60,562 bases of DNA, taken from NCBI GenBank assembly GCA_001552765.1, contig KQ959397.1, forward strand, positions 16,421 through 76,982, read 5' to 3'. Numbering within the stretch: the first letter of the stretch is position 1; every line of letters starts with the position of its first letter. A model generated the notes under the pieces. That model did not search any database, was not told where the DNA came from, and saw nothing but the letters and a program-made list of their open reading frames with translations. Origin of the DNA: Bacteroidales bacterium KA00344 (GTDB taxonomy: Bacteria > Bacteroidota > Bacteroidia > Bacteroidales > Bacteroidaceae). Positions 17,483 through 26,414 of the stretch are shown here, piece by piece. A program made the translations under genes and the position numbers.

Positions 17483-18850
17483 TCATATCATTAAAATAAT
17501 CAGCACCCGAGAAGTTGACCTTAGGTTTATGGCGAAGCGATTGTCAATGCGTCTTCCTACAAGCCAAATGATATTGTCATCGACATCTGTCACTACAAGT
17601 TGCCGACGACGGGTTAGCAAACCGACTTTCAAATCAGTGAGAAAGTCACTGACCAACTTCGATCCCTTCATACCAAAAGGCACAAAGCGATCGCCTTCTC
17701 GGACCGGACGAATCGTCAAAGGGAACTTCACTTTATCAGCATCAAGATTGGCCACAGCTTCTGACCGATTGATTTGGAATTCGTTTCTAACGCTCTCTAT
17801 GGTTAGGTGAAACTTCATTTCCTGAGACTTCCTCCCACAATCTGTCTTCCCACTCCATCCAAACGAATAAATGTAAATTCCCGTTTCCGGTATCTTCAAT
17901 AGCGGGGGAACCCGTTCCCAATCCTCTTTCTTGAAAAGATAGAGACTTCCACGTTCTACAATCGACACATAATCCTCTGATTGCCAATGCGCCCCACTCC
18001 TTTCATTAGCCAGGATTTCCATTGTCTGCACACGGTTAAAACCATAAGGAGACAACAAGGCCCATAGCGTATAAGAAGGCGATGCCAAACCCTCCAAAGC
18101 TGCAAGATCATAGCTTCCATCGGTTTGCCTAAGCTTTTCAATATTTTTCCGAATGGCCGTGTCCACCACTTTTCCAGCTTCACATAGGTTTTCCGTCATA
18201 CGCAGAATATTATCCGCCACCGACGGATTCATCTCTTCAAGCAAAGGTATAACTTTAAGCCGTAACTTATTGCGCATCACGTCATCTTCCAAGTTTGTGC
18301 TATCCGTTACAAACTCCTGATGAATGTCAGACAGATAAGTTAAGATTTGCGCTTTCGAAACAGCCAACATGGGACGCAGAATATAGCCGTTTTTCGGTTT
18401 CATACCTTGTAATCCCATCAAGCCGGTACCCCTCACAAGATTAAGCAACACCGTTTCCACCTGATCATCACGATGGTGAGCAACACAGATGCCGGCAGCA
18501 TTCATATCATCTCGTAACCGTTCAAAATAGCGATAACGCAACTCCCGTGCGGCCATTTCTATTGAAACCTTATGTGTTTCGGCATAGAGTTGTGTGTCAA
18601 AATGTGCGCGATGCAACGGAATGTTCATTTGACTGCACAGCGAGACGCAGAAATTTTCATCACGGTTGCTCTCCTCACCCCGTAAATGAAAATTGCAATG
18701 CACAGCCTCCAACCGATAGCCCAACTCTCTCAACACACACAACAAAGCCACACTATCGGCACCACCCGACAGCGCAACTAAATAAAAACCGTCATGATAC
18801 ATAAGGTCATAACGGCTGATATAATGTGATATGTTACGAGAGAAACTCAT
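17483..18850 (-). CDS. tilS: tRNA(Ile)-lysidine synthetase
   Basis: TilS attaches lysine to C34 of the CAU-anticodon tRNA-Ile, which changes its identity from Met to Ile decoding. The PP-loop ATP-binding motif LSGGADSVALL lies at about residues 28-38. Other typical segments are HCNFHLRGEES, VAHHRDDQVETVLLNLVRGTG and RPMLAVSKAQIL. The C-terminal domain contains RPVREGDRFVPFGMKGSKLVSDFLTD-type sequence. The length of 455 residues is normal. It follows the rRNA methyltransferase gene by eight bases and the exonuclease before that by 18, so the three form one operon. Confidence 0.95.
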   Translation of the reverse strand: MSFSRNISHYISRYDLMYHDGFYLVALSGGADSVALLCVLRELGYRLEAVHCNFHLRGEESNRDENFCVSLCSQMNIPLHRAHFDTQLYAETHKVSIEMAARELRYRYFERLRDDMNAAGICVAHHRDDQVETVLLNLVRGTGLMGLQGMKPKNGYILRPMLAVSKAQILTYLSDIHQEFVTDSTNLEDDVMRNKLRLKVIPLLEEMNPSVADNILRMTENLCEAGKVVDTAIRKNIEKLRQTDGSYDLAALEGLASPSYTLWALLSPYGFNRVQTMEILANERSGAHWQSEDYVSIVERGSLYLFKKEDWERVPPLLKIPETGIYIYSFGWSGKTDCGRKSQEMKFHLTIESVRNEFQINRSEAVANLDADKVKFPLTIRPVREGDRFVPFGMKGSKLVSDFLTDLKVGLLTRRRQLVVTDVDDNIIWLVGRRIDNRFAINLRSTSRVLIILMI

Positions 18851-18858
18851 ACCGTTTT

Positions 18859-20049
18859 TTATTCCACATAGAGCACCAATCCCTTCAGATACTCGCCCTC
18901 CGGATGATATATATTGATGGGGTGATCGGCAGGCTGATGCAGCTGATGCAGTATGCGCACCTTGCGTCCTGTCTGTGCCGCCGCCGTAAATACCGCATTG
19001 CGGAAATTATCCTTAGTGACCACCTGCGAACAACTGAAAGTGAAAAGAATGCCACCATGCTTGATGCGTTCCAACCCCTTCACATTGAGCCGAGTGTACC
19101 CTTTCAATGCATTGTGCAATGCCCTTCGATGCTTTGCAAAAGCAGGCGGGTCGAGGACAATAAGGTCGTATTTGTCGTCATTGGCATCCATATATTTGAA
19201 TGCGTCGTCACAAAAAGCGTCATGCCGACTGTCGCCCGGGAAGTTCAATTCAACGTTACGGTTGGTAAGTTCTATCGCCTTGGCACTGCTATCCACCGAA
19301 TGTACCAGCTTGGCCCCTCCGCGCATGGCATATACCGAAAAACCTCCTGTATAGCAGAACATGTTGAGCACACTCTTTCCCCGAGCGTAGTGTTCCAATA
19401 ATGATCGGTTTTCACGTTGGTCCACGAAAAACCCTGTCTTCTGTCCGCGCAGCCAGTCAATATTGAATTTCAAGCCGTTTTCTACCGCGATGTTGTCGTC
19501 GGTCGCCCCATAGAGGAAACCATTTTCCTGTCCGAGTGCAGCCTTGAAAGGCAACGTGGTCTCACTCTTGTAATAAACATTTTGGATGCGATTGCCCATC
19601 ACTCGAATCAAAGCCCTGCAAATCTGTTCTCTACAGACGTGCATCCCCACACTGTGGGCCTGCATCACTGCCGTCGTTCCATAACAATCGATAATCAATC
19701 CCGGCAGGTTATCGCCCTCACCATGTATCAAACGATAGGTGTTGTTCTGCGGATTATCCGCGATGCCGATATGCAGACGCATCTGCAAAGCTGCTTCAAA
19801 CCGCGATGCCCAGAATTCGTCATCAACTACAATATCACGGAACGACAACACCCGCACGGTGATGCTACCTATTTGATAATGCCCCACTGCAATGAAATTG
19901 CCTTTGGACGAAATGACACGTACCGTATCGCCTTCTTCGATTCCCTCGTCGGTATGATGAATTGCACCACTGAATATCCACGGATGGAAACGCAAGAGCG
20001 ACTCCTCCTTGCCACGCTTCAAATATATATTTTTGTATGTATCTGTCAT
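18859..20049 (-). CDS. RlmI-like 23S rRNA cytosine-C5 methyltransferase
   Basis: This class I SAM-dependent methyltransferase of the RlmI/RlmK family probably methylates a cytosine of 23S rRNA. An N-terminal PUA domain spans about residues 1-80 (YLKRGKEESLLRFHPWIFSG). A central EEHEE-like domain follows, then the Rossmann domain with motif I NMFCYTGGFSVYAM, the SVDSSAKAIEL motif and motif IV LDPPAFAKHR. The catalytic Cys is likely in FTFSCSQ. The length of 396 residues matches RlmI. It is the middle gene of the exonuclease-methyltransferase-tilS operon. Confidence 0.9.
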   Translation of the reverse strand: MTDTYKNIYLKRGKEESLLRFHPWIFSGAIHHTDEGIEEGDTVRVISSKGNFIAVGHYQIGSITVRVLSFRDIVVDDEFWASRFEAALQMRLHIGIADNPQNNTYRLIHGEGDNLPGLIIDCYGTTAVMQAHSVGMHVCREQICRALIRVMGNRIQNVYYKSETTLPFKAALGQENGFLYGATDDNIAVENGLKFNIDWLRGQKTGFFVDQRENRSLLEHYARGKSVLNMFCYTGGFSVYAMRGGAKLVHSVDSSAKAIELTNRNVELNFPGDSRHDAFCDDAFKYMDANDDKYDLIVLDPPAFAKHRRALHNALKGYTRLNVKGLERIKHGGILFTFSCSQVVTKDNFRNAVFTAAAQTGRKVRILHQLHQPADHPINIYHPEGEYLKGLVLYVE

Positions 20050-20067
20050 GATAGGGTTGTTAAACGA

Positions 20068-20820
20068 TTAAACCGACCCTGCAGTCTTCTTTTTCTTACG
20101 GCCGGTCTTTGCCTTAGTTGCTCTGCGCTTAGTTTTTTTTGTTTTTGCCTTTGCTGTATTTTCTGATCTGTCTTCAGTCTTTTCCTGTACCTGTTCCTCC
20201 GGCTCCCGCACCTCAATCAATTCATAATCCTTCGTCCGCTTCAGTCTCATAAACTCTTCATAGAGATTGATGCAACTCCATGCGTCGATTGCTGCATATT
20301 GTTTTTGACGTTCACTGAGGACCGGCGTTTCCCAATTAGAAAGACGTTGGCGTTTGGAAATTTTCTTGTGGAAAAAGTTGGCATACAACTTCTGAAGACT
20401 CAAATCCTGTACACCCATTGTCGGCACAACTTCTTGCAAATCTATAAAGAGACCCGGCGTGAAAGGCTCACGTGCCTGTAGGCCACGAATATCATCGTGC
20501 CACGAAAGACCAATTTTCTTTACCGTCGTATCTTCTAACAATCGCTTGATAGCAGGGGTAATGCCTGTCCTGTGGAGCCTGAAAAGAAAACACGTATCAC
20601 GATTAGCCACCTGAAGCAAGCAAACCTGATGTTGTTCGCCTTTATGAAAAGAGGGCCTCGTCTCAGTGTCTACTCCCAATATATCACTCGACAAAAGATA
20701 ATCTACGGCTTTCTCGGCCTCGCTTGCCGTAATAATCGATATGATTCGGCCCGGAAAGGTCACTTTAGGTAAAGCAGTTATCTCCTTTTTATCGAATTTG
20801 CTATAGATCTGTTTCTTCAT
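20068..20820 (-). CDS. DEDDy 3'-5' exonuclease with lysine-rich tail
   Basis: This 250-residue RNase D/WRN-type exonuclease has the DEDDy catalytic residues in GVDTET (Asp, Glu), GLSWHDDIRGL (Asp) and YAAID (Tyr, Asp). It probably trims RNA or single-stranded DNA ends. The C-terminal ~45 residues form an unusual Lys/Arg/Thr/Ala-rich tail (KKTKRRATKAKTGRKKKK), which would bind nucleic acid without sequence specificity. The ATG at 20820 is preferred over a TTG three codons upstream. It is first in the operon with the RlmI-like gene and tilS; a TACATTTG box lies at 20840-20847. Confidence 0.88.
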   Translation of the reverse strand: MKKQIYSKFDKKEITALPKVTFPGRIISIITASEAEKAVDYLLSSDILGVDTETRPSFHKGEQHQVCLLQVANRDTCFLFRLHRTGITPAIKRLLEDTTVKKIGLSWHDDIRGLQAREPFTPGLFIDLQEVVPTMGVQDLSLQKLYANFFHKKISKRQRLSNWETPVLSERQKQYAAIDAWSCINLYEEFMRLKRTKDYELIEVREPEEQVQEKTEDRSENTAKAKTKKTKRRATKAKTGRKKKKTAGSV

Positions 20821-20839
20821 TGCAAACAATTACAATGTG

Positions 20840-20847
20840 CAAATGTA
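20840..20847 (-). promoter_or_regulatory. -7 box of the exonuclease operon
   Basis: TACATTTG on the minus strand matches TAnnTTTG and lies 20 bases before the chosen ATG. The -33 element is not evident. Confidence 0.45.
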
Positions 20848-20964
20848 TAAAAAAACGACTAATAAAACATAGATTCTTGCGACATTTTTCCCATTATCTC
20901 TAATATTGGCCTCTGTCATCGCAGACAAATCGAAATTTAGAATATAAGATATTAGTATTTTTAT

Positions 20965-21365
20965 TTACAAACACTCCTGTATGCTTCGAGTATTCTAAAA
21001 ACAATTTAGTTTCGCTCAGAATATGCAAAATATGCGAAAGTTTGTAGCAATCTGATTTTCAATGCCTTCTAAAAAGATGCTCTTATGACTCTTATCTCAT
21101 CATCTGCGATTGAATATCAAACGGCACTATGAAAACATAGTAACCGCAATGCCGTTAAGCTTCTTTCGTAGTGCCGTTAAAGCTCAAGCGCACTGCGATT
21201 AGGCCTTTGTCATCGTAAGATGAAAAATAAAACATAGAAAACCAACTGTTTTGATACGCTGCGGACGGGCCATGAGGCCAGAAACATACCCCTTTTTGCT
21301 CCAGATGACTCGGAAAACAACACCCCAAAAATGGTAAGTAAATTTTACATCTAAAAATATGACAA
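20965..21365 (+). repeat. Dispersed composite element copy E3
   Basis: This copy occupies the middle of the 822-base gap between the divergent exonuclease operon and ftsK. Read on the plus strand it has module b (20965-21100, with inverted repeat TATTCT/AGAATA at 20991-20996 and 21018-21023), the 22-bp array (21104-21213), and module d (21220-21365, with AAACATACCCCTTTTTGCTC). Module d is very close to that of E4. The rest of the gap (20848-20964 and 21366-21608) holds nothing I recognise apart from the ftsK promoter. Confidence 0.8.
21104..21213 (+). repeat. 22-bp tandem array, five units (E3)
   Basis: Five consecutive 22-bp units (110 bp). Unit 1 contains GCGATTGAATATCAAACGGC, identical to E4 and nearly identical to E1 and E5. 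Unit 5 matches the corresponding E4 unit at 20 of 22 positions. The internal units are more diverged, but the 22-bp phase is kept throughout. Confidence 0.85.
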
Positions 21366-21608
21366 GGTTAAATTAGGTATGAAATATCGGGCAACATGGC
21401 TGAGTGCGTATACATCTATGCACCGAAAACCGAGTCAAAAACTAGCAAAATTTCACGATAAATCAAATAGGCAGAATTTACAGTGATGATTAACTGAATC
21501 GGCCCTATACAACAAATGCACTGTCTACAGAGATGCCATTGCATAATTTATAAGGATGGAAACACAAAACTTAAGCAACTTTTCCTTTGGAATTTAACCA
21601 AAATCTAT

Positions 21609-21616
21609 TACTTTTG
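21609..21616 (+). promoter_or_regulatory. -7 box of ftsK
   Basis: TACTTTTG matches TAnnTTTG and lies 26 bases before the ATG. The -33 element is poor: the nearest TTTG, at 21596-21599, is too close. Confidence 0.5.
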
Positions 21617-21642
21617 CAGATAGAATAAGAAGTATAGAAATA

Positions 21643-24087
21643 ATGATAAAAAAGAGACCTAAACGCAAGCAGAAAAGCTTTAGCGAAGCAATAGGCATCA
21701 AATATATATTTGGAAACGAGACAACAGATTTCTTTTTAGGACTTATCCTATTTGCTATTGCTATATTTATGACAATAGCAATGATTTCCTATTTTTCCAC
21801 CGGTCAGGCCGACCAAAGTATGCTTGAAAACCTACGACCCGGCGAATGGATGAACAGACATCAGGAGTTCACCAATTACTGCGGATCGTTTGGGGCCATA
21901 CTTTCCTATTATCTCATCACCATAAACTTTGGTCTACCGGCTTTTCTGATTCCCGTATTCCTCATTCTAACAGCATTGAGGCTTATGCGCGCCTATTCCG
22001 TCAATCTGTGGAAATGGTTTTTGGGAACGGCTTTGGTCATGATATGGAGCTCGGTTACGTTGGCGAAATTTCTCACTCCACTCATGGGCAATCAAGTGTT
22101 CAATCCGGGAGGTAATCACGGACTGTTTTGTGTACAACATTTGGAAAACATGATTGGCCCTCCGGGACTTACCGCCATTCTGCTCATTGTGGCTCTCGGA
22201 TTTTTAACTTATCTCAGCGCAGAGACCATAGAGGTTGTGAGAAAAGTTATAAATCCGGTGAAATATATCACCGACAAGGTGAAATTCACGGTCACCAACC
22301 ACACCTCCAAAAACGATACGGAAGTGTTTGGGGATTCAGATAATATAGAGATTATCGACCAACCGGATGATCAAGACGATGAGCCTACTGTCGTGGATCT
22401 GACAGACATGGATCAGGGAAGCCAACCTACACAACAGACCGCTCCCATTGAACCTGTCATTACGGATGTTCAACCCGACGTTGTCAATTCGGATAATCTC
22501 ACAGTTGACGCCATAAAGCAGGAAGACAAAGCTTCGGGCAAGGTGCTCACAGAGAAAGAACGGCTCAGCACTCCTATCAATCCATGGGAACCCTTTACTA
22601 CTTATAAATTCCCAACTTGTGACTTATTGAAGAAATACAACAATAAGCCCCTGATTGATATGGATGAAATCAAAGCCAACAACACCCGAATCGTTGAAGT
22701 GTTGAACAGCTTTGGCGTAAAGATCAGCAAGATTAACGCAACCGTCGGACCTACAGTCACCCTTTATGAAATCACTCCGGCAGAAGGAGTCCGCATATCG
22801 AAAATCCGAGGATTGGAAGCAGACATAGCGCTAAGTCTTGCCGCATTGGGAATACGCATCATTGCCCCTATACCGGGGAAAGGTACCATAGGTATTGAAG
22901 TGCCAAACCAAAAGCCACAGATTGTGTCGATGGAAAGTGTGCTGAACACCAAGAAGTTCCAGACCTCGAACATGACGTTACCAATGGCACTTGGACGGAC
23001 CATTACCAACGAGGTGTATATGGCTGACCTAACCAAAATTCCCCACTTGCTTGTGGCCGGTGCCACAGGACAGGGAAAATCGGTGGGACTGAACGTCATT
23101 ATATCGTCGCTGCTCTACAAAAAACATCCCAACGAACTGAAGTTGGTGTTGGTAGACCCAAAGAAAGTGGAGTTCAGCATCTACAACAAGATTGCTCCCC
23201 ATTATATGGCAGCGCTGCCGGAAAACGAGGATGAACCTATCATAACCGACGTACAGAAAGTGGTGCGCACCCTTAACTCCCTGTGCAAACTGATGGACCA
23301 CCGCTACGACTTGTTGAAAAAGGCTCAGGTGAAAAAGATCGATGAATATAACCAAAAGTTTATCAATCATAAGCTGAGACTGACAGATGGGCACGATTAT
23401 ATGCCGTATATTGTAGTCATCATCGACGAGTTTGGCGACCTTATCATGACTGCGGGAAAGGAGGTTGAACTTCCGATACAACGCATTGCCCAATTAGCAC
23501 GTGCTGTTGGCATCCACATGATTATTGCCACGCAACGACCAACCACCAAAGTAATTACAGGAAACATCAAAGCCAACTTCCCCGGACGTATGGCTTTCCG
23601 TGTGACGGCACAAATAGACTCGCGTACCATTCTTGACACTACGGGAGCCGACCAGCTTATTGGACGTGGTGACATGCTGTTCCTGGCAGGTGGAGAGCCT
23701 GTACGTCTGCAATGTGCATTCGTAGACACCCCTGAAATAGAGGCCATCTGCAACTATATCGCAGACCAGCCGGGACCCGTAGACCCAATGGAATTGCCAG
23801 AGCCCGATGATGGAAATGACGCTGCGGGCGGCATGAGTTCAGCCGACTCGATGAGTCTGGACCCCTATTTTGATGAGGTTGCCCGCACTGTCGTCACTAC
23901 CCAGCAAGGCTCCACCAGCATGATTCAACGTCGATTCTCTATTGGCTATAACCGTGCAGGACGATTGATGGACCAGTTGGAGTCTGCCGGAATTGTTGGT
24001 GCTGCGCAAGGCTCCAAGCCGCGTGAAGTGCTTATTACTGACGAAAACAGCCTCAATGCTTTGTTGATACAGATACATGGTAATTGA
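21643..24087 (+). CDS. ftsK: DNA translocase FtsK
   Basis: FtsK is a septal, membrane-anchored ATP-driven DNA pump that clears chromosomes from the closing septum and helps dimer resolution. Four hydrophobic segments lie in the first ~200 residues, then an acidic Asp/Gln-rich linker (about 230-300). The alpha and beta motor domains follow, with Walker A GATGQGKSVG and Walker B VVIIDEFGDL. The C-terminal gamma domain (SMIQRRFSIGYNRAGRLMDQLE) is the winged helix that reads polar DNA motifs (KOPS in E. coli). The length of 814 residues is normal for Bacteroidota. The lolA-like gene starts 70 bases later. Element E3 lies upstream. Confidence 0.96.
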   Translation: MIKKRPKRKQKSFSEAIGIKYIFGNETTDFFLGLILFAIAIFMTIAMISYFSTGQADQSMLENLRPGEWMNRHQEFTNYCGSFGAILSYYLITINFGLPAFLIPVFLILTALRLMRAYSVNLWKWFLGTALVMIWSSVTLAKFLTPLMGNQVFNPGGNHGLFCVQHLENMIGPPGLTAILLIVALGFLTYLSAETIEVVRKVINPVKYITDKVKFTVTNHTSKNDTEVFGDSDNIEIIDQPDDQDDEPTVVDLTDMDQGSQPTQQTAPIEPVITDVQPDVVNSDNLTVDAIKQEDKASGKVLTEKERLSTPINPWEPFTTYKFPTCDLLKKYNNKPLIDMDEIKANNTRIVEVLNSFGVKISKINATVGPTVTLYEITPAEGVRISKIRGLEADIALSLAALGIRIIAPIPGKGTIGIEVPNQKPQIVSMESVLNTKKFQTSNMTLPMALGRTITNEVYMADLTKIPHLLVAGATGQGKSVGLNVIISSLLYKKHPNELKLVLVDPKKVEFSIYNKIAPHYMAALPENEDEPIITDVQKVVRTLNSLCKLMDHRYDLLKKAQVKKIDEYNQKFINHKLRLTDGHDYMPYIVVIIDEFGDLIMTAGKEVELPIQRIAQLARAVGIHMIIATQRPTTKVITGNIKANFPGRMAFRVTAQIDSRTILDTTGADQLIGRGDMLFLAGGEPVRLQCAFVDTPEIEAICNYIADQPGPVDPMELPEPDDGNDAAGGMSSADSMSLDPYFDEVARTVVTTQQGSTSMIQRRFSIGYNRAGRLMDQLESAGIVGAAQGSKPREVLITDENSLNALLIQIHGN

Positions 24088-24157
24088 AAGGGTTAAACGA
24101 TATTAATTGGGGTAACATTATAAAGATAAACAACGTTCTCGATATTGAAATAACAAA

Positions 24158-24772
24158 ATGAACATGAAGAAAACAATTCTCATTACATTAATAATGTTTG
24201 TCACGCTCTGTGTAAGCGCACAAAATGCAACGCAAGCGCGGAAAGTTTTGGACAAGACTGCCGCAATTGTTGGCAACAAGGGCGGTGCATCCGCAGATTT
24301 CAAAATATCGAGTTCTAACATGGGCTCCACTTCAGGGAGCATTTCCATCAAGGGCAACAAGTTTCATGCCCGCACCAGTCAGGCCACAGTGTGGTTTAAC
24401 GGAAAAACCCAGTGGAGTTATCTGAAATCAACCGACGAAGTGAACATCACCGCACCGACAGAAGCTCAGCGAATGCGTATGAATCCATACACATTCATCA
24501 CTATGTACAGGAATGGATACACATTGGGAATGACTTCGAAAGGGGCAAACTATCAGGTACGCATGACTGCACAGAATAAACAACGCACCGTACAGGAGGT
24601 ATATCTCACCATCAACAAGAGTACTTACAAACCAAGTACAATCAAGATGCGTGAAAACGGCAGATGGACAACTATAACCATTTCAAATTTTAAAACTAAA
24701 AATTTGCCCAATGGTTTGTTCGTGTTTAATGTCAAAGACTTTCCTACGGCAGAAGTCATTGATTTGAGATAA
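24158..24772 (+). CDS. LolA-like outer-membrane lipoprotein carrier
   Basis: This 204-residue periplasmic protein has a signal peptide (cleavage near CVSAQ) and a beta-rich body of the LolA fold. LolA-type chaperones carry lipoproteins from the inner to the outer membrane. Repeated strands such as ISIKGNKFHAR, TVWFNGKTQWSY and INKSTYKPSTIKM fit the half-barrel pattern of the family. Starts at 24158 and 24164 are both possible. Its place directly after ftsK is common in Bacteroidales. Whether it is the main LolA or a paralogue cannot be told here. Confidence 0.85.
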   Translation: MNMKKTILITLIMFVTLCVSAQNATQARKVLDKTAAIVGNKGGASADFKISSSNMGSTSGSISIKGNKFHARTSQATVWFNGKTQWSYLKSTDEVNITAPTEAQRMRMNPYTFITMYRNGYTLGMTSKGANYQVRMTAQNKQRTVQEVYLTINKSTYKPSTIKMRENGRWTTITISNFKTKNLPNGLFVFNVKDFPTAEVIDLR

Positions 24773-24810
24773 TCGATTCATCATCAGAAAACTCCAATCC
24801 TAACGAAGCC

Positions 24811-26322
24811 ATGAAATCGAACCTTTCCTTTCAGCAACTATTTAAGCAGTTGCGTCGCCATCGCAAGTTAGCAGAACGGAGAGACCCAATATTCGAAGCC
24901 AACAAGGCCGCAAAATGGATTGTCGGTATAACGATGGCAAGCATGGTAGTGTATCTCATCATGCTTGCCATTATGCTTGCACTGACTGCCAATGACTCCA
25001 GAAGATACACGTCGTTGGAATTTATCATGGCTGTATCGCCATTCATTCTGTTGGCAGACTTCTGGGTGAGATTTATTGTCCAGCAAACTCCATCCCAAAT
25101 CATCAAGCCTTATGTATTGCTGCCCATCCCAAAATATGCGTGCATCGACAGTTTTATCATTACATCGTTATTCAACTGGGGCAACACGATTTGGTTTACA
25201 CTGTTAGTACCCTATTGCTTAATGTCGGTGGTGTTCAGCTATGGTCTGTTGTCTGCCCTGTCATTGCTTTTCTTCTTTTACATTATCATTCTTGCTGACA
25301 GTCAGGCCTACTCTATTGTCAGGACTTTAACAACACATCATTCAATATGGTGGTTGCTACCCATAGGAATGAGTGTAATCATAATCAGCCCCTGGCTCAT
25401 TAACGACTTCGACTATTTTCTAAGAACATATGCCACGATAGGGGCGGAAATGGACACGGCAAACTTTATTCCTCATCTCCTTGCACTCATCGTTTTGGGT
25501 ACGCTCATTATTTTAAATCGAAAGCTGCAATACAACAGTGTGATGCAGGAGTTAGGGAGAGAGAAAGACTCTAAACCCATCAAGGTTTATAGCTTCACGG
25601 CACTCAACAAGTTGGGGGAATTGGGAGAATATTTGAAACTTGAAGTAAAGAGCTTGAGCCGAAATAAAAATCCACGTAAAAACTTTATTACAGCAACCAT
25701 CGTCATTATCGTTATCAGTGCGCTTATATCGTTCACCGACATCTATGACACGCAGTTTATGACCAATTTTTGGTGTGTTTACAACTTTGTGATATACGCC
25801 GCAACCATATTGGTTAAAATCATGGGATTTGAGGGAAACTACATAGACGTACTCATGGTACACAAGGAGAATATTCTTAAATTGCTGACAGCGAAATACT
25901 ATTTCTTCTGCCTTCTGCTTATTTTCCCATTCGTACTGATGCTGCCAATGGTATTTGTAGGAAAATGGGACATTATGATGCTTGTTTCCTACGGCATTTT
26001 TACCGCCGGTTTCCAACATTTTCTCCTCATGCAAGTCGCAGTATATAATAACAAAACCATTCCTCTGAACGAAAAGTTTACCAGTAAGGGAGGAGTGGAT
26101 AATAACTATATACAGATTTTAGAAGAAATAGCCGCATTCAGTTTGCCGTTAATCACAATCAGTGCGTTGGAGTCGTTCCTTGACAACACCTATGCGTGGA
26201 TTGTGATGATGGGCATTGGAATAGTTTTTATAGCAACCCACAAAATGTGGCTACGCAACATATACAGCCGAATGATGAAACGTCGCTATAAGAACATGGC
26301 CTCCTTTCACGCCTATAACTAA
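24811..26322 (+). CDS. DUF5687-like ABC-2-type membrane protein
   Basis: This integral membrane protein of 503 residues has roughly ten hydrophobic segments and a basic N-terminus (FKQLRRHRKLAERRDP). The pattern matches the DUF5687 group of Bacteroidota, which are ABC-2-like permeases usually paired with an ATP-binding subunit. No ATPase gene is next to it here, so the partner must be elsewhere or absent. The family assignment is from memory of the sequence pattern. It lies 38 bases after the lolA-like gene and ends at a strong bidirectional terminator. Confidence 0.7.
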   Translation: MKSNLSFQQLFKQLRRHRKLAERRDPIFEANKAAKWIVGITMASMVVYLIMLAIMLALTANDSRRYTSLEFIMAVSPFILLADFWVRFIVQQTPSQIIKPYVLLPIPKYACIDSFIITSLFNWGNTIWFTLLVPYCLMSVVFSYGLLSALSLLFFFYIIILADSQAYSIVRTLTTHHSIWWLLPIGMSVIIISPWLINDFDYFLRTYATIGAEMDTANFIPHLLALIVLGTLIILNRKLQYNSVMQELGREKDSKPIKVYSFTALNKLGELGEYLKLEVKSLSRNKNPRKNFITATIVIIVISALISFTDIYDTQFMTNFWCVYNFVIYAATILVKIMGFEGNYIDVLMVHKENILKLLTAKYYFFCLLLIFPFVLMLPMVFVGKWDIMMLVSYGIFTAGFQHFLLMQVAVYNNKTIPLNEKFTSKGGVDNNYIQILEEIAAFSLPLITISALESFLDNTYAWIVMMGIGIVFIATHKMWLRNIYSRMMKRRYKNMASFHAYN

Positions 26323-26371
26323 TTGATTATAGACAACATATCCTCTTATTTTAAAGTATAAGAGAAATTAA

Positions 26372-26411
26372 AAGTAATGAAGGCAGGATTAAACTCCTGC
26401 CTTCATTACTT
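26372..26411. terminator. Strong bidirectional terminator
   Basis: A perfect 17-bp stem (26372-26388 with 26395-26411) has a six-base loop. The minus-strand transcript would end in TTTTAATTT, so it mainly serves carB. It also separates carB from the convergent DUF5687-like gene. Confidence 0.9.
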
Positions 26412-26414
26412 CTC

